Positions 11,590 through 22,594 are shown, counted from the first letter of the stretch. The stretch is DNA of 64,000 nt from Sternotherus odoratus (GCA_032164245.1 JAVMKO010000020.1:11807206-11871205); one strand, 5' to 3'. Notes: generated from the letters alone by a model not told the origin. Numbers and translations are program-made.

Positions 11590-12265
11590 TGGATGTTCTG
11601 ATGATGCTTCCTCACCCCTTCGACATCAGGAAGGAAGAACGGGCTTTCACGTTCTCTAGCCCACTGTGATGACAGTCTCATGTGGGAGGGGCCATGTTTG
11701 CTCAGATGCTCACAGCCCTACCACAATCACATCTACATGGTCATGCATGGAAAACTGGCCTCATTTCAGTCCAGGCAAGAGAGTCAGCATGCCGACAGCC
11801 CTGTGATGGGAATCATGGACAAGCCATCTAAAAAACAAAGGTCTTCTAAAGACGACATCCCATTGACCAGCTAATGTAACACTGCTCTCTTCCTCTGCTC
11901 ACAAATCATTCATTCTGTGTACCAGAGTTCACCAGGGAGGCATAGTCAGACATTGGGGGGATTGCAAACAGGATTGCTAAATAGGTGAGGGAAGGGTCCA
12001 CCAGCTATATCCCAGCTAAGTATGGGGAGCTCCTAACACAGGAAAGGCCGAGAAGCGTTGCTTTTTATCATACAGTCCACCTCTCCTATATAGGCATCGG
12101 GTCAAGAGAGCGTTCACTTCCTCGAACAGGTCAGGGCACCCGGAGCAGCTGAATGCAGGAAAAAAGAAGCCTGCAGTAGGAGAGGGTCTCATTGCTTTAT
12201 GTCCATCACAACCTGGTCTAGTCCCACTCTCTGAACAAAGACCAGCCTTTTTGACAATGGTCCCA
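11590..12265. other. Non-coding DNA, nothing recognised
   Basis: No repeat family, tract or gene-like feature was identified here. Confidence 0.35.
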
Positions 12266-12269
12266 ATCA

Positions 12270-12330
12270 TGGATGAGGACCCCATTGTGCCAGGCCCCAT
12301 ACAAACATAGAACAAAGTTAATCCCAGCCC
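12270..12330 (-). repeat. L2-like SINE tail fragment, antisense
   Basis: 'ccccattgtgccaggcccc' and 'atacaaacatagaacaaag' are the antisense L2-like 3' tail used by MIR-type SINEs. Confidence 0.45.
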
Positions 12331-12471
12331 CAGTCAACATGATGGGATCTAAACATTCAATCCCACATGCTTCTGTTCTCCTGGGGTTTGATCACTGCTT
12401 CTAGCTCTGGGTCATGCCCTCTATCAGCCTGTCCTCCTGCTAGCCCTGCCAATAATCCTTTCTCAAAATAT

Positions 12472-12496
12472 TAATTATTTATTATTATTATTATTT
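12472..12496. repeat. (ATT)n microsatellite
   Basis: About eight ATT units in an AT-rich context. Confidence 0.85.
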
Positions 12497-12815
12497 ACCT
12501 TTCCAGCACCGTCTCTTCACAGAGTGGCATTCTCAAGAACAGCTGCAGGAGGAAGAAGCTGTGCTCACAAGCTCACCCCAGAGATGAAGTCTGGAGCTAT
12601 CTGCACCGTCGATTGCCTCCTGCAGAAGGATTTTGTTCCATTCTCTCTGGGACCGTCCCTCACAGGAGCCTTGTTTTAGGACTGTATGAACACTGACTCT
12701 TTTCCTGATTAAACCAAACAAACAGAAATACTAGGGTGAGTGACAGTCAGCGATTGCATGAGGAAGGACACATCTGGCAAAAAGGAAGAGGGAATGAATG
12801 ACAAATAATGCATAG

Positions 12816-12905
12816 AATCAGAGAGGTAGCCGTGTTAGTCTGGAATAGCAGAGGTAACAAAGTCCTGTGGCACCTTAAAGACTAACTATAAAGTTTTGAA
12901 GTGAG
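12816..12905 (-). mobile_element. PLE-type terminal repeat, family A fragment
   Basis: Contains the family A head 'gaggtagccgtgttagtctg', then 'gtcctgtggcacctta' and 'agactaac'. This is the order seen in the fold-back copies near 53.8 and 55.4 kb. The strand given is the inferred orientation of the parent element. Confidence 0.65.
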
Positions 12906-12909
12906 CTAT

Positions 12910-13200
12910 GGCGCATTTTCCATTTCAAAGTGCTTTACAAACATTAGCTAAGCCAGCCTCATAACCCCCACTGGGCGAGAGATTAGAATAACCCTTTTTG
13001 CAAAGAGACTGAGATTTCAATTGCAACAGCTCCCACATGTGAAAAGGTTTTCAGGCTAGAACCCTAAATGATTTGTTCAAGACCATGGAAAAGAACCAGT
13101 TTCAGAGTGGGATTCAAACTTGTGGCTCTTGTCTCCAAGGAGGCTATGAAAACCTTGCTGTGCAGCAAGACCTCAGTGTATTATTCTCAACACTCACCCG
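12910..13200 (-). repeat. MIR-like SINE, antisense
   Basis: 'caaagtgctttacaaacatt' marks the antisense tail side. 'tttgttcaagaccatgg' and 'gtgggattcaaacttgtgg' mark the antisense CORE and box B region. It is diverged and probably carries a small internal insertion. Confidence 0.6.
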
Positions 13201-13261
13201 TCAGGCTATCTTAGTCTAAACTTCAGGGCAGCTCCTACTTATTTCACTAACTCATACCCCC

Positions 13262-13460
13262 CTGTGGTATAGTGAGTAAGGACCAATGCTGGGAATCAGG
13301 AAATCTGGGTTCCCACTCTGGAGCTGTTGTGTGACCTTGCACAAGCCACTTCTGCTCTGTGCCTCAATTTCCCCATCTCTGAAATGGAGCTAATAGGTGT
13401 CCTCATTTGTAAAGCACTTTGAGGTCTAGGATGAAAAGTGCCATATAAAAGCTAAGTATT
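13262..13460 (+). repeat. MIR-like SINE, near full length
   Basis: Sense order: tRNA-like head ('gtggtatagtgagtaaggac', 'tctgggttcccactct'), CORE ('tgtgaccttgcacaagccac', 'cctcaatttccccatctc') and tail ('gtaaagcactttgaggtc', 'ctaagtattatta'). One of the clearest copies in the window. Confidence 0.75.
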
Positions 13461-14109
13461 ATTAATCCAGCACCTATTTAACTCCATTAACCCAGAGTAA
13501 ATACCACTACCACCAATTGTTTCATAGGAACTTTTTTTAAAATTTTATTTTATTTTATTGGACAAAAGAGGTAAAGGGAAGTAGACTAACTTTTTGTAGC
13601 CCAATAGGATCTCTGTGGGCATTACATGTCTGCCCCAATTTCAAAAACCCATAGAGGATAATTCTTTAACCTGCTAGTTGTGTGGCTAGATTGATTATTA
13701 TATTGGCTTCAGAGCAGTAGCTAATTCTTATTCCTGGCAGCCGTGTAAGGTAGCGGGTTTACTGTTTGTTTTAAAAGATAAACCACAGTATTCTCCTTGA
13801 AAGCAGCACTGGTAATTGATTTGTAGTTAAGGAGATAATTTACTTAAATTCAATAGCAGGCCCCGGCTGAGCACAGAACAAGCTAATTCCATTCTTCAGA
13901 TTAACAAGAAGGCTTTGCTAGTCCAAAGGGCTGGTCCTGATTCCAGATGCTCACTGGGAATCTTGCTATAATTTCCATGGGATAAGGAACCAGCCTCAAA
14001 CTAGGAATGGGGAAGGAGAAGAATTGTAAATACTATGCTAAAATATAGACTTTCCCATAAATATAAAGAAAACTGGACTATAGAATGTGGCTGTTCATTC
14101 AGCCATGAA

Positions 14110-14458
14110 CAGAGATGTGGAGAAACTCAAATTTATGTTTTGTGGGAAATTCCTCACCTTCAAAATTTCCCATGAAATATTCTCAAAACAGAAAAGTTTT
14201 GGGTCAAACAGCTCTTCATTTCAATTTCAAACTTGTTAAAGTTTATTATCTACTATAAAATAAGATTTCTAAGTGAGAAGTATCAAAACAAAATAAAATC
14301 AAAATGTTCTGATGCTGCAGCCTTATAGAAAAGAAATCAAAACAAATATTTTAAAGGGGATTTGGTTGAGAGAGGAACATTCCTGCAGAATGTTGCCACT
14401 TTAATCCAAACTCAATTTCCCAACAGAAAAACAGTCAGAAAATTGTTGGCCAGCTCTG
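14110..14458. mobile_element. AT-rich hAT-like non-autonomous element
   Basis: Bounded by CAGAGATG on the left and CAGCTCTG on the right. The latter is the reverse complement of CAGAGCTG, so the ends form imperfect inverted repeats of the CAG-type seen in hAT elements. The interior is rich in 'aaaatttccc', 'caaacttgtt' and 'caaaatgttctg' strings, like 33464-33837. No 8-bp duplication could be recognised, so the class rests on the ends and the match to the other copy. Confidence 0.5.
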
Positions 14459-14479
14459 AACCCTACTGAATCTGCCTCC

Positions 14480-14780
14480 TCACCTCTTGGTGAGAGCCAG
14501 TGTCTTGAGATTGTAACATGAAACTCCTGGGTTCCAGTCTCAGCTCTGGGAGGGAGCATAGTCCAGGCATAGAACAAGGGACAGGACTTTAGGGCTCTAT
14601 TTCCAGGTTTGGAAAAGGACTGCAGTGAGGTGGATAGAGCAGAGGGCTTGAGAACCAGAACTCCAGGGTGCCATTCCCAGCTTTCTGAGTCTCTGTAATG
14701 AAGTCACTTCTCCTTCCTGTGCCTCATTTCCCCCTTTGTAAAGTAGGGGAGAGCTATTAACCTACTCCCCAGAACCAGCA
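14480..14780 (+). repeat. MIR-like SINE with extra upstream head units
   Basis: 'aaactcctgggttccagtct' near 14520 is a tRNA-like head. A second head lies near 14630-14690 ('gaggtggatagagcagaggg'), followed by the CORE ('tgaagtcacttctcc', 'cctcatttccccctttgtaa'). Two or more head units thus precede a single body. Confidence 0.55.
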
Positions 14781-14799
14781 AGCTTGAGTTGCCACCAAT

Positions 14800-16390
14800 G
14801 CTGCTTTGAGACCCTCAGTGAAAAGCACTAGAGACAAGCAAAGCAACCAACCCAGAAGCATTTTACATCATGTTACCACTGCTGCTGAATATCACTCCAA
14901 GCAGAGAGGAGTAATTCTGATGAATGAATTAATCTCAGCACCTAAGGCCAGAGTTATTGCAGTGCTGGTGTCTGACCCCAAATGGCTTCATACCCACATG
15001 GTCCTGGAAAGCACATGCAAACTGTATGAGTTTATATTACATCTTCTCTGGAGTCTTCTGAGATTTTGCATGCTTCTGGCTAGTACTCAATCAACTCAAA
15101 ATCTCTCCCACCTAAACACATCAGGGGCTGCCTGAGCTTCCCAGGCAGCTGTGATTATGAGCAAGGGACAGACCGGTCACTGCACCGCCCACACTTTTGC
15201 CATCATCATTCTTTCAGCTCTCAGGGAAGAGTTGCAGATCAGACAGCGGGGACCAGCTGATCAGATTAAGAAATCCCCTCTGCCATGGGCTTCCATGGCC
15301 ATCTCCTAACGTGTCTGTAAACAGGGTCAGCTCCCTCCCAATCACCCCCCTCATGGCAAGGAGAGATTCTGGAGTCCCTCTGCTTCAGTTCACCCTCTTC
15401 AGGACTCTTTAATTCAACTCCACATTCCCCTCTGGGGCTCATTCATTTATGTATCATTCACAACAGTGCTCAGTCCTGGGTCTTCTACTCTTTGCTTGGA
15501 GAAGATCCAAGCCTGCCAGCTTCATTCTGGGCCTGCCCTGTTTGTGGTAGGCTACTCCCAGCCCTACTTAGCTGGAGACCTTTGGTACCTGAAGCTTCAG
15601 CCCCTCCTACAGTCTTCTGCTCACAGCAATTTTACTCTACTATAGCTTCCTCTTTCCCTTGCACCTCTGGCTATTTATACAGACCGGCCTCCAGTCAGCT
15701 CTCCCCTCTTCAAAAGGTTGTTAATGAAGCACAGGTGGATTGGACCTGTTTCCTCTTAAGGGACCAGTGCATCCTGTGACATACATATATACACATACAC
15801 ACGAAAAACTGGCCCCATTGAAATCAATGGGAAAAAGGGGGCCAGGATTTCACCTTCTATTGTTTATCAGTCCTTCTTATGGATCACCTGTCCCCAACTG
15901 ACTCTTGTACTTTTCTCCTTGACAAATCAGCCCGCAGCATAATGACTGGGACTGTATAATTCACTAAATTCAAATCTTTAGGGATGCTTGTAATCTGGAT
16001 TCAGGTGCAAGCTTTGCAGCCCTAGAGTGTATGTATGGATACGTCTGTGCTATGCACCGCTTGCAGCAGCACGTAGCATTTGGGTAGCTACACCCTACAT
16101 GTCAGTGAAAGGCTCTGGAAGAGGTGAAGCAGCAGGGCAAGGTTTCAGTTGCTCCCTGCTGCTGGATCCTTTCACTGCAGCAAGAAAAGGCTCTTCCAGA
16201 GAAAGGCAGTGGAGAAAATCCCGGCCTCTCTCCCCTACCTCAGCTTCTACCCCCTGCCTCCTCCACCAAAGATTTTCCCTGCTGTCCCGCCACAATAGGG
16301 CCCCGACCTAGCATACGCGTTTAAGGAAGTTGTGGCACTGCACTAGAACTCAATGGAATTACATCTGCCTACTCTTGGGACGACTTTGGC
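14800..16390. other. Non-coding DNA, no gene recognised
   Basis: Mostly unrecognised sequence. A short palindrome at 15805-15850 ('ggccccattgaaatcaatgg') is of the small MITE type. The open frames in 14806-15135 and 16027-16324 are short and lack supporting context. Confidence 0.35.
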
Positions 16391-16394
16391 CCCT

Positions 16395-16465
16395 CGGTCC
16401 TGATCCATAGGCCACTGAACTCAGTGTGAAGATTTAAATGGGCTTCGGATCAGGCCTTGAGGGAA
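16395..16465. repeat. Short palindromic MITE
   Basis: Begins 'tcctgatccataggcc' and ends 'gggcttcggatcaggcc'. The ends are reverse complements over most of their length. Confidence 0.5.
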
Positions 16466-16949
16466 TTAATCCAGGGTTTGCTGGCGGCCTGGGGTAAACT
16501 GGGCTTGTTAGGAGGGATGGAAACATCTGCATGACTTTCCTCTGCATCATATTGTCACCTTGAGACAAGACCACAGACACTCTTGCACATACACACACAC
16601 ACTCATGCACCCGACAAAGATGTTGTCTAGCAGCATGTCAGCACCTGTAAATTGGCCGAGAAGCAGCACTGTTTGTATTCACAGCTGGGCCTTCCGCTTA
16701 GAATTAAAAGATCAAGGTTGTTGCCAATGCCTCCTGGAGCAAACCAATTCCCTCCCTCACCCTTTCTTCAACCCAAGCCCCTCCACCGCCCAATGCCAGA
16801 TCAGTTACAATGAAAGCCAGACAGCATCTTATAAACCCAGCAGGAACAAGGGAGCAGGTTGCCAGGACAATTAACCTTGAAGAGGCCCCAGAGATGGGAA
16901 AAAACAATGAGGAGCTGTTCTAGCACCTTAGAGACTAACAAATTTATTT

Positions 16950-16987
16950 GGGCATAAGCTTTCATGGGCTATAGCCCACTTCATCGG
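16950..16987 (-). ncRNA. Hammerhead-ribozyme-like fold (decayed)
   Basis: Read on the minus strand: CCGATGA (16987-16981), a hairpin GTGGGC-TATA-GCCCAT as stem II, GAAA (16963-16960), then stem III GC-TTAT-GC closed by A15.1. This is the layout of a minimal hammerhead, as reported for Penelope-like elements. Two core positions differ from the canonical CUGAUGA...UH pattern: the second core base is C instead of U, and the base pairing with A15.1 is C instead of U. Probably inactive in this copy. Cleavage would map after 16950. Confidence 0.5.
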
Positions 16988-17041
16988 GTGCATGGAGTTG
17001 AAAACACAGTAGCCGGTATAAATACACAGCACTTAAAAAGA

Positions 17042-17054
17042 TGGGGGGGGGGGG
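17042..17054. repeat. Poly-G run
   Basis: A G run of about 12 inside the Penelope-like fragment. Confidence 0.85.
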
Positions 17055-17490
17055 TCAGTCTAACAAGACAATTCTATTAACAGTAGAATACCAAGGGAGG
17101 GAAAAATCACTTTTATAGTGGTCATGAGGGTGGCACATTTCAAACCGTTGACAAGATGGGAAAGAATTATGGGGTTGGAGGGGAATTCGTGATCTGTGCC
17201 ATCCATCTCTTTGTGGTCAGCTTTAATGGACCTTGGAGACTGTTCAGGAAGGAGAAACTTTTGCTGGGCTAATCTGAAATAATCTCAGAGCCAGCAAACC
17301 ACAGGGCAAGAGGGCAGCTCTGGCTCCTCCGGCACCATGGATTCTCAGAGCTAGAGGGATGGGGCTGCAAGAGACCAATGATAATTCAATCAAATGCAAG
17401 GGGTGGAGGGAAGGAAGATATGGGGTAGGCAGACCAGGGTTGCAGGATGTCCCGGCTATCAGAGCCAGCTGGTCTGCTTTGGGTCCATTT

Positions 17491-17575
17491 GGGCCAGATT
17501 TACAAAAGTATTTAAATGCAAATAGGTGCTAAGTGGGATTTTCACAAGCACCTAATCAAATTAGGCGCTAACGCC
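17491..17575. repeat. Small interspersed palindromic repeat
   Basis: Contains 'agatttacaaaagtatttaa', 'ggtgctaagtgggatttt' and 'aattaggcgctaac', a combination I recognise as a common short turtle repeat. Ends are not defined. Confidence 0.45.
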
Positions 17576-17579
17576 AACC

Positions 17580-18925
17580 TCTCCCTTGTTAGGGTAAGAA
17601 GTGTAGCTTCTCATGGCCTAGGGTCTCCCATGGCATAATCTCTATCGTCCAGCCTCCCCTCTAGGGTCTTGCTCCTGCAGCTTGTGGTGGGGGAGGGTGT
17701 TTTCTGGCTAGCTTGATTTCTCTGGCCATGGGATCTCTTCCAGAAAGGAGACAACTGTTGAAATGCGGTGCCTTCGATCTCAGCCTCCAGCTGCCTGAGT
17801 CCATATTAAGGCTCATGGACCGCTGGGCAGTCTCTCTTTTGTGTGCGCCAGCGTAAGGGGCAGTCGGGTGCCAAGCAGCCTCTTGTGTAGGGGAGCTCTC
17901 CCGTCATGCTCCCGCCATCCAGCATTGACAGCTATTTCCCAGGTCGAAACCTAATTAGAAGGAACGGTTTTTAAAGGAGGACCATCAATAATCCACCTTA
18001 AAACGGTGACATCTATGAACCAGGCAGTCCATCAGACACCAGTGATTGATCACATGGCCAGCAGACCACAGCAGCGAGGAATCCTGGGGCACATTAATTA
18101 TCTCCAGTCCTGGGATAACCCCTCAGACCTTACAGAGCATTAGCAACACTTTTCTTCAGCTCTCCTAGAGCTTCTTCTCTTCCTCATCCTCCCCCCAGGA
18201 TTTCCCCCCTTTTCTTTATTCTCTTCTTTCCCCCGTCACAATCATCACTGTCTTCTCCTCTCTCTGGGTCTCCCTTGCTCTCCCCTGCCCCCTTTACTTT
18301 CTCTTTGGTGGTTAAGAAGGATAAAGGATGGACATGGCTTGGCCTGCAGCCCTTGTCCTTGCTGTCCCGGTTCTGTGCTCATCACCCCCAGCTCTGCCGC
18401 TGCTCTTCAGTGCTGATCTGTAAAGCCCCCGCCCCAGGCTATTCCAGTCTTGAGCCGATCCCATGCCGGTGTATGTCGATCCTGACCTGCCCACCCCTAA
18501 CAATTCACCCCGCTCAATACCAGAGTGTTCCTAAAACCTTCAGACCCATTGCACAGTTGAACAACGGTGGCCTTGAATGTCTTCTGCTGAGCGACACGTA
18601 TTGTACGTGATTGGAGGAAAAGAGGAATTAAGTTGAAAAAGTCTTGATTTTAAAAACCAAAAAACTTGCAGTGTCCTTTCGAGCCCCTCTGGCTTTCTGG
18701 CCTCTCCTCTGAAAGTGGCTCTCTGTTGTTCCAGCCAGCTGCAGGGAGGTATTTTGTCCTTGTGAATGGCGCACTGAGAAAGCATGCAGATAAAATGAAG
18801 AGCCCTTATGCACACAGAGACTCTCTATCAATGCTCAGCCTGGGTGATTAACCCCGGACTTTGGCTCCCCCATTCAATCCGAGATGCACTGCGGAGGCGG
18901 CTGGCGGCTGCTTCTCTTTGCACCA
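17580..18925. other. Non-coding DNA with pyrimidine-rich segment
   Basis: 18165-18310 is strongly C/T-rich on the + strand. The remainder is unrecognised. No gene is supported. Confidence 0.4.
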
Positions 18926-18928
18926 AGG

Positions 18929-18932
<4 letters not shown>

Positions 18933-18960
<28 letters not shown>
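18933..18960. repeat. (GA)14 microsatellite
   Basis: An uninterrupted GA tract of 28 bases. It generates several spurious ORFs with Arg-Glu or Leu-Ser repeats on both strands. Confidence 0.95.
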
Positions 18961-18964
<4 letters not shown>

Positions 18965-19199
18965 TCCCCTCCCATTCCATTCTTCTCTCCAAAGAAAAGT
19001 CAGCTGCAGCTTTGCAAGGCTGCCAGGAGATGGTTGAACCCAGCTTCTCTCCTCCAAAAAGGGAGGGGTTTGGCGGCATGAGCTAATAGGAGTCCTTTAT
19101 AGAAGCAGGTCACAGTCATGCCACCTACTTCTGTCTCATTATGCCAGGAAGATAAATAAATCTAGACACTTATCTGCAAAATATGTCTCTGAAGGACTG

Positions 19200-19570
19200 C
19201 ACATCCCCACCACTGTCACAGACTTCCTGTGTGGCCCTGGGCAAGTCCCTTAGTCCCTAAGTCCCTCTACATGGTCTGGAAGCATAGGACAAGTTGGGGG
19301 GAAACTCTACAGCCCCCTGGCCTACCATGCATGAACTGGCCCTATGGGCCCAGCTCCTGTGCTGTAGAAAATCCCATCATGCACTGCTCTTTGACACATT
19401 TACATCCCAGCTTGCCATGTATTAAGAGGCTATGTAGACAAACCCTTAGCCTCTCTGCGTCTCTGCTCTTGGTCTGTGCAATGGGGATAATGACGCTTCC
19501 CCGCTTCAAACGGGTGTTGTGAAGATAAATACATTAAAGACCGAGGTGCTCAGATACTGTGGGAATGGAT
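19200..19570 (+). repeat. MIR-like SINE interrupted by a Harbinger-like MITE
   Basis: The left part reads 'cacagacttcctgtgtggcc' and 'ctgggcaagtccctta'. The right part resumes at 'ttagcctctctgcgtct' and continues with 'gtgcaatggggataatgac', 'gataaatacattaaag' and 'gtgctcagatactg'. Removing the 193-bp insert plus one TTA restores the family order, which supports the insertion reading. Confidence 0.75.
19253..19445. mobile_element. Harbinger-like MITE, TTA duplication
   Basis: Flanked by TTA at 19250-19252 and 19446-19448 within the CORE of a MIR-like SINE. The right end reads 'tatgtagacaaaccc'. The left end is degraded ('gtccctctacatgg') but its complement shares GT-TACAT positions. The TWA duplication fits PIF/Harbinger. 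193 bp, no coding capacity. Confidence 0.6.
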
Positions 19571-19659
19571 GGCATCAAAACTGCATGGCGTGGTAGATAC
19601 CACTCAGCAGCTGTACCTGTCTAGTTAAAGCAGTACAACAACAGTGCATAGACAAGGCC
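19570..19659. mobile_element. Right end of a TAA-type MITE
   Basis: Ends 'gcatagacaaggcc' followed by TAA (19660-19662), the typical terminus of the GGCCTTGTCTA family. The left end was not located. Confidence 0.4.
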
Positions 19660-19739
19660 TAAGTACATTCCTTGCTAGCGAGAGGCATGGTCAAGTGACT
19701 GCAAAAGGGGCAGGGCACTGGAGAATTGGAGGCACAGAG

Positions 19740-19955
19740 CAGGATCTTCTCAGGAAATGTGATGCATTTAAGCTACACTCCAGGGCTTCACATTCCATTC
19801 GTAAAAATGTTGAATATATTTTGCTCTGTAAGCATTTGGGCTCAACAGAGGAATTACTAGGTGCAATTTTCTGACCTGTATTATGTAGGAGGTCAGGCTG
19901 GATTATCACAATGGTCCCTTCTGGCCTTAGAATCTATGAATCTTTGAATATTAAG
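19740..19955 (+). mobile_element. CR1 LINE 3' end, second subfamily
   Basis: Ends with 'aggaggtcaggctggatt', 'atcacaatggtcccttctgg' and 'ccttagaatctatgaatc', the CR1 3' untranslated text and an ATTCTATGA-like tail. Only the 3'-terminal part is present and it has no useful coding sequence. Confidence 0.8.
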
Positions 19956-20029
19956 GGCCTGGTGTATTCATTATTTTTAATAGGGGAGTGCGCTCTCTCT
20001 TGTATAAAAATCATTGTTTTTACCAGAAC

Positions 20030-20270
20030 AATAAGCAGAGCCTTTGACCCAGCGGGAAGTCGGGTTAAGGATTAAGTGCTTGTGTTTGGAGTAATTCCTT
20101 CTAGGAGGAAACTTGGGCCTTCGTAAAAATAAATATTCCCGTCAGCACCAGATATTCTGCAAGGTGATACATATCAGGCTTTATCTTATCCTTCAGGCTA
20201 ACATCATTTTATTCACAAACCTGTCTCCTTAATGTCAAAGATGTCAGATATCTACAGGCACCTTACTACA
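20030..20270. promoter_or_regulatory. Candidate conserved non-coding element
   Basis: AT-rich, repeat-free block with 'gataca'/'tatcag'/'tatctta' GATA-type words and 'aaaaataaatattcccg'. Regulatory function is inferred only. Confidence 0.3.
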
Positions 20271-20419
20271 CAAGCTCTGGGTTTCCTGTTCCTTAGCTTC
20301 ATCTTGGGTCAGAGTTGCTAAATAACAGAGGGAGTTAAGAAGAAATTAGATGTGAATCCAGGCCCAGATTTCTCCAAAATATCCCCATACCAAAACTGGG
20401 GGATGGCTCAGCTCCAGGG

Positions 20420-20505
20420 TCATAGACTCATAGAATCTCAGGGTTGGAAGGGACCTTGGGAAGTATATCTAGTTCCACCCCCTGTTCAAAGCCCATTACA
20501 AATCC
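20420..20505 (-). mobile_element. CR1 3' tail, antisense
   Basis: 'catagactcatagaatctca' followed by 'gggttggaagggacctt' and 'ccaccccctgttcaaagc' is the reverse complement of the CR1 3' end. Short fragment. Confidence 0.85.
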
Positions 20506-20509
20506 AAGC

Positions 20510-21395
20510 GGGCATTTGGAAAACGTGCAGCTGGATCCTAGTTCGAATTTTAGACACATTCAATGGCCCAGGCTCGAACAGGGAATGTTTGTGCTGGGTT
20601 GTGTTTGAAGTCCTAGGAACAGCTCAAGATGCACCTCATTCCATCTTAGCCAGCTTGAACATCTCTAATTCTAACACAATGAGGGGAATGTGTCGGTGCC
20701 CATCATGGGGTCAACTCACCCCATGCAGCCGTGTCTGGGGATTAGTTTTGTCCAGTCTGATGCCCCCGTGCTCGCACTGTGGCCCCTCTTGATCTCCTGG
20801 AGTCGCAATGCTTTCTCTTTATGGCTTGTCCCTTCAGCCAACTCACCGTACAGTTTTCCCCTTCTGAATACCAAACTCTCACCAGACCAGCTGTCCGAGG
20901 GCCATTCCAGGCCATTCACGACTGTGCCACGTTCTCAGTGGTTGGCAGGGGAACCTGCGTCTACCCCCCCACTACCCTAAGTTCCAGCCCAGGGGCCCTC
21001 CGGTCTGCGCTGACTCAATCCTTGTGCTATTTCCCTCAACTTCCTTCTACTCTGCCCTCTGCCGGCTTTCTTCTCCGTCACCCCTCTGTGCAAACCCCTC
21101 CCCACGGGACCTGGAGCCCAGGGCTTCTGTTCCCCCTGGATTTCCACCTTCTCCCCTCGCTAGGCCCAGAGAGCAACTGTAGACCTCAGTTTTACAGTCC
21201 CCTTCTGCTAGCACTTCCTGTCTTCTTTAAAGCCCCACCTACCTCCAGATGGGCACCATCTTCCATTAATGCTTGTCAGTGAAGCCTACGTCTTGCCCTA
21301 GGTGCAGCCTACTAAGTTAACCAGCCCCTTCTGAGCCACCTTAACCCCTGTAGGGGCGGTGTGGGGTCAACACCCCATCACAGTGCCTGAGGACC
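20510..21395. other. C/T-rich non-coding DNA
   Basis: Pyrimidine-rich sequence that keeps long frames open (20352-20792, 20779-21282). The translations are Pro/Ser/Leu-rich with no recognisable domain, consistent with composition rather than coding. Confidence 0.4.
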
Positions 21396-21429
21396 CCTCT
21401 GTAACAGCGACACTGCCAAATAGGACCTC

Positions 21430-21525
21430 TCTCCCAAAACTGCAAGCTCTTTGGAGCAGGGGCCGTCTTTGCTGGGTTTGTACGATGCCTAGTACATGGC
21501 TGGGCTACTTCAATACAAATAAATC
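21430..21525 (+). repeat. L2-like SINE tail
   Basis: 'tgcaagctctttggagcagg', 'gtttgtacgatgcctagtac' and 'caatacaaataaatcatcc' form the sense L2-like tail of MIR-type SINEs. The body is missing. Confidence 0.7.
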
Positions 21526-21971
21526 ATCCTCATGACCTCAGAGCTGCCCTTTGTAACCCTTATGCAGGAGGCGTGTCGGGGTATGGCTGAGGGTGAGCAA
21601 TTCTGCAGAGGGGTAATAGCCCATTGAGGTCAATGCAGCAGGGGCACAAGTTAGGGCTTCTCTAACCAACCCCATGGCAGGTCCAGGATAGGGGAGGTGC
21701 AAATTGCTTTTCCTCTTAGTCCCTACACCAGGCTCTGTACTGCTGCAGGGATGAATGTGCAAGGCAGACAATTCATGCAAGAAATTGGGCTTCTTTGTTG
21801 ATACTATAACATGTGATGTCACTCATTTCCCTTTCAAGTGTTCCATAGATGATTGACTTCGCATCTTCTCTCTCTCTCTCGGGTTTCTTGTCCGATAACA
21901 TCACAGCACAAACTACATGGAGGCTACAGCAGCCCTGACTCGTTATGAAAAGGAAACGCCACCAGTGAGTG

Positions 21972-22200
21972 GGATGTGAGAGAGCTGCTACCTTCCGCAA
22001 GCCGGCGAGAGCGGCTTCGAAAGCAAAACCTGGGGAGATAAAAGTTATAACAAGCCGTGGGGGAAATATTGCACTTCTGAGTGCCTCTCACGGAGACAGT
22101 TGTCATTTCACTGAGCCAAATCTGCAATTATTGGCTACCAGCCCCGTCTCCCAGAGCAACACACCAGCGGGAACTAACCGGGAAAGGTGGAAATGTTCTT
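21972..22200. other. Unique DNA, moderately CpG-containing
   Basis: Contains several CpGs (near 22002-22020 and 22049-22092) and no recognised repeat. Not dense enough to call a CpG island. Confidence 0.25.
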
Positions 22201-22274
22201 AAACGCAGCCTGGGGCCCTTTCTTTTTCACTGCCCCTCCCCTGCCTTGAAAACCACAGCAACTGTCTGACCCCT

Positions 22275-22291
22275 CCCCCCCCCCCCCCCCC
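22275..22291. repeat. Poly-C run (C17)
   Basis: Uninterrupted run of 17 C. Confidence 0.9.
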
Positions 22292-22363
22292 GGTAGGAGT
22301 CTGAGCAGGACCAGGGAGGTGGCACCGCTCAGGAAGAAGACTGGTCCACCGTAGGTCCTGATT

Positions 22364-22591
22364 GGGTATACCTACACTGCAGCTGGGAACAAGTCTCCCA
22401 GCCCAGGGAGACAGACTCGCACTGGCGGGGCTCGAGCTAGCAGGGTGGATGTTGCTGGTTTGGCTCCAGCCCTGTAGGCTTGAGAACCCCTCTCCAGCCT
22501 GAGCCGCAATGTCCATCCTGCTAGCCCAAGCCCCACTAACTCAAGTCTGTCTAGATGATCTGGTCTCCTTCCAGCTGCAGTTATGGCCCCC
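22364..22591. mobile_element. MITE of the GGGTATGTCTACA type
   Basis: Left end 'gggtatacctacactgcag' faces a right end whose complement shares 'actgcagctgg'. ATT triplets occur at both borders (22361-22363, 22592-22594), but ATT is not the TWA expected of Harbinger, so that may be chance. Same family as 50442-50676. Confidence 0.45.
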
Positions 22592-22594
22592 ATT

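Larger units (their letters stand above)
16898..17175 (-). mobile_element. Penelope-like element terminal fragment, family A
   Basis: On the + strand it starts at the boundary 'aaaaaacaatgagg' and continues through 'gagactaacaaatttatttg' and 'cataagctttcatgggct' into about 170 bases of further element sequence ('ggtggcacatttcaaacc', 'gttgacaag'). From memory, longer turtle copies with this flank encode, on the opposite strand, a GIY-YIG endonuclease typical of Penelope-like elements. That part is absent here. The 33-34 nt terminal head seen elsewhere is missing. A G12-13 run at about 17042 interrupts it. Confidence 0.65.

Noticed and set aside
20779..21282. 167-codon + strand frame
   Set aside because: Lies in pyrimidine-rich DNA and overlaps other open frames; the protein is low-complexity Pro/Ser/Leu.
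22361..22594. ATT triplets as a target duplication
   Set aside because: ATT is not the TWA expected of Harbinger elements and three-base matches are frequent by chance; reported only as an uncertain border.
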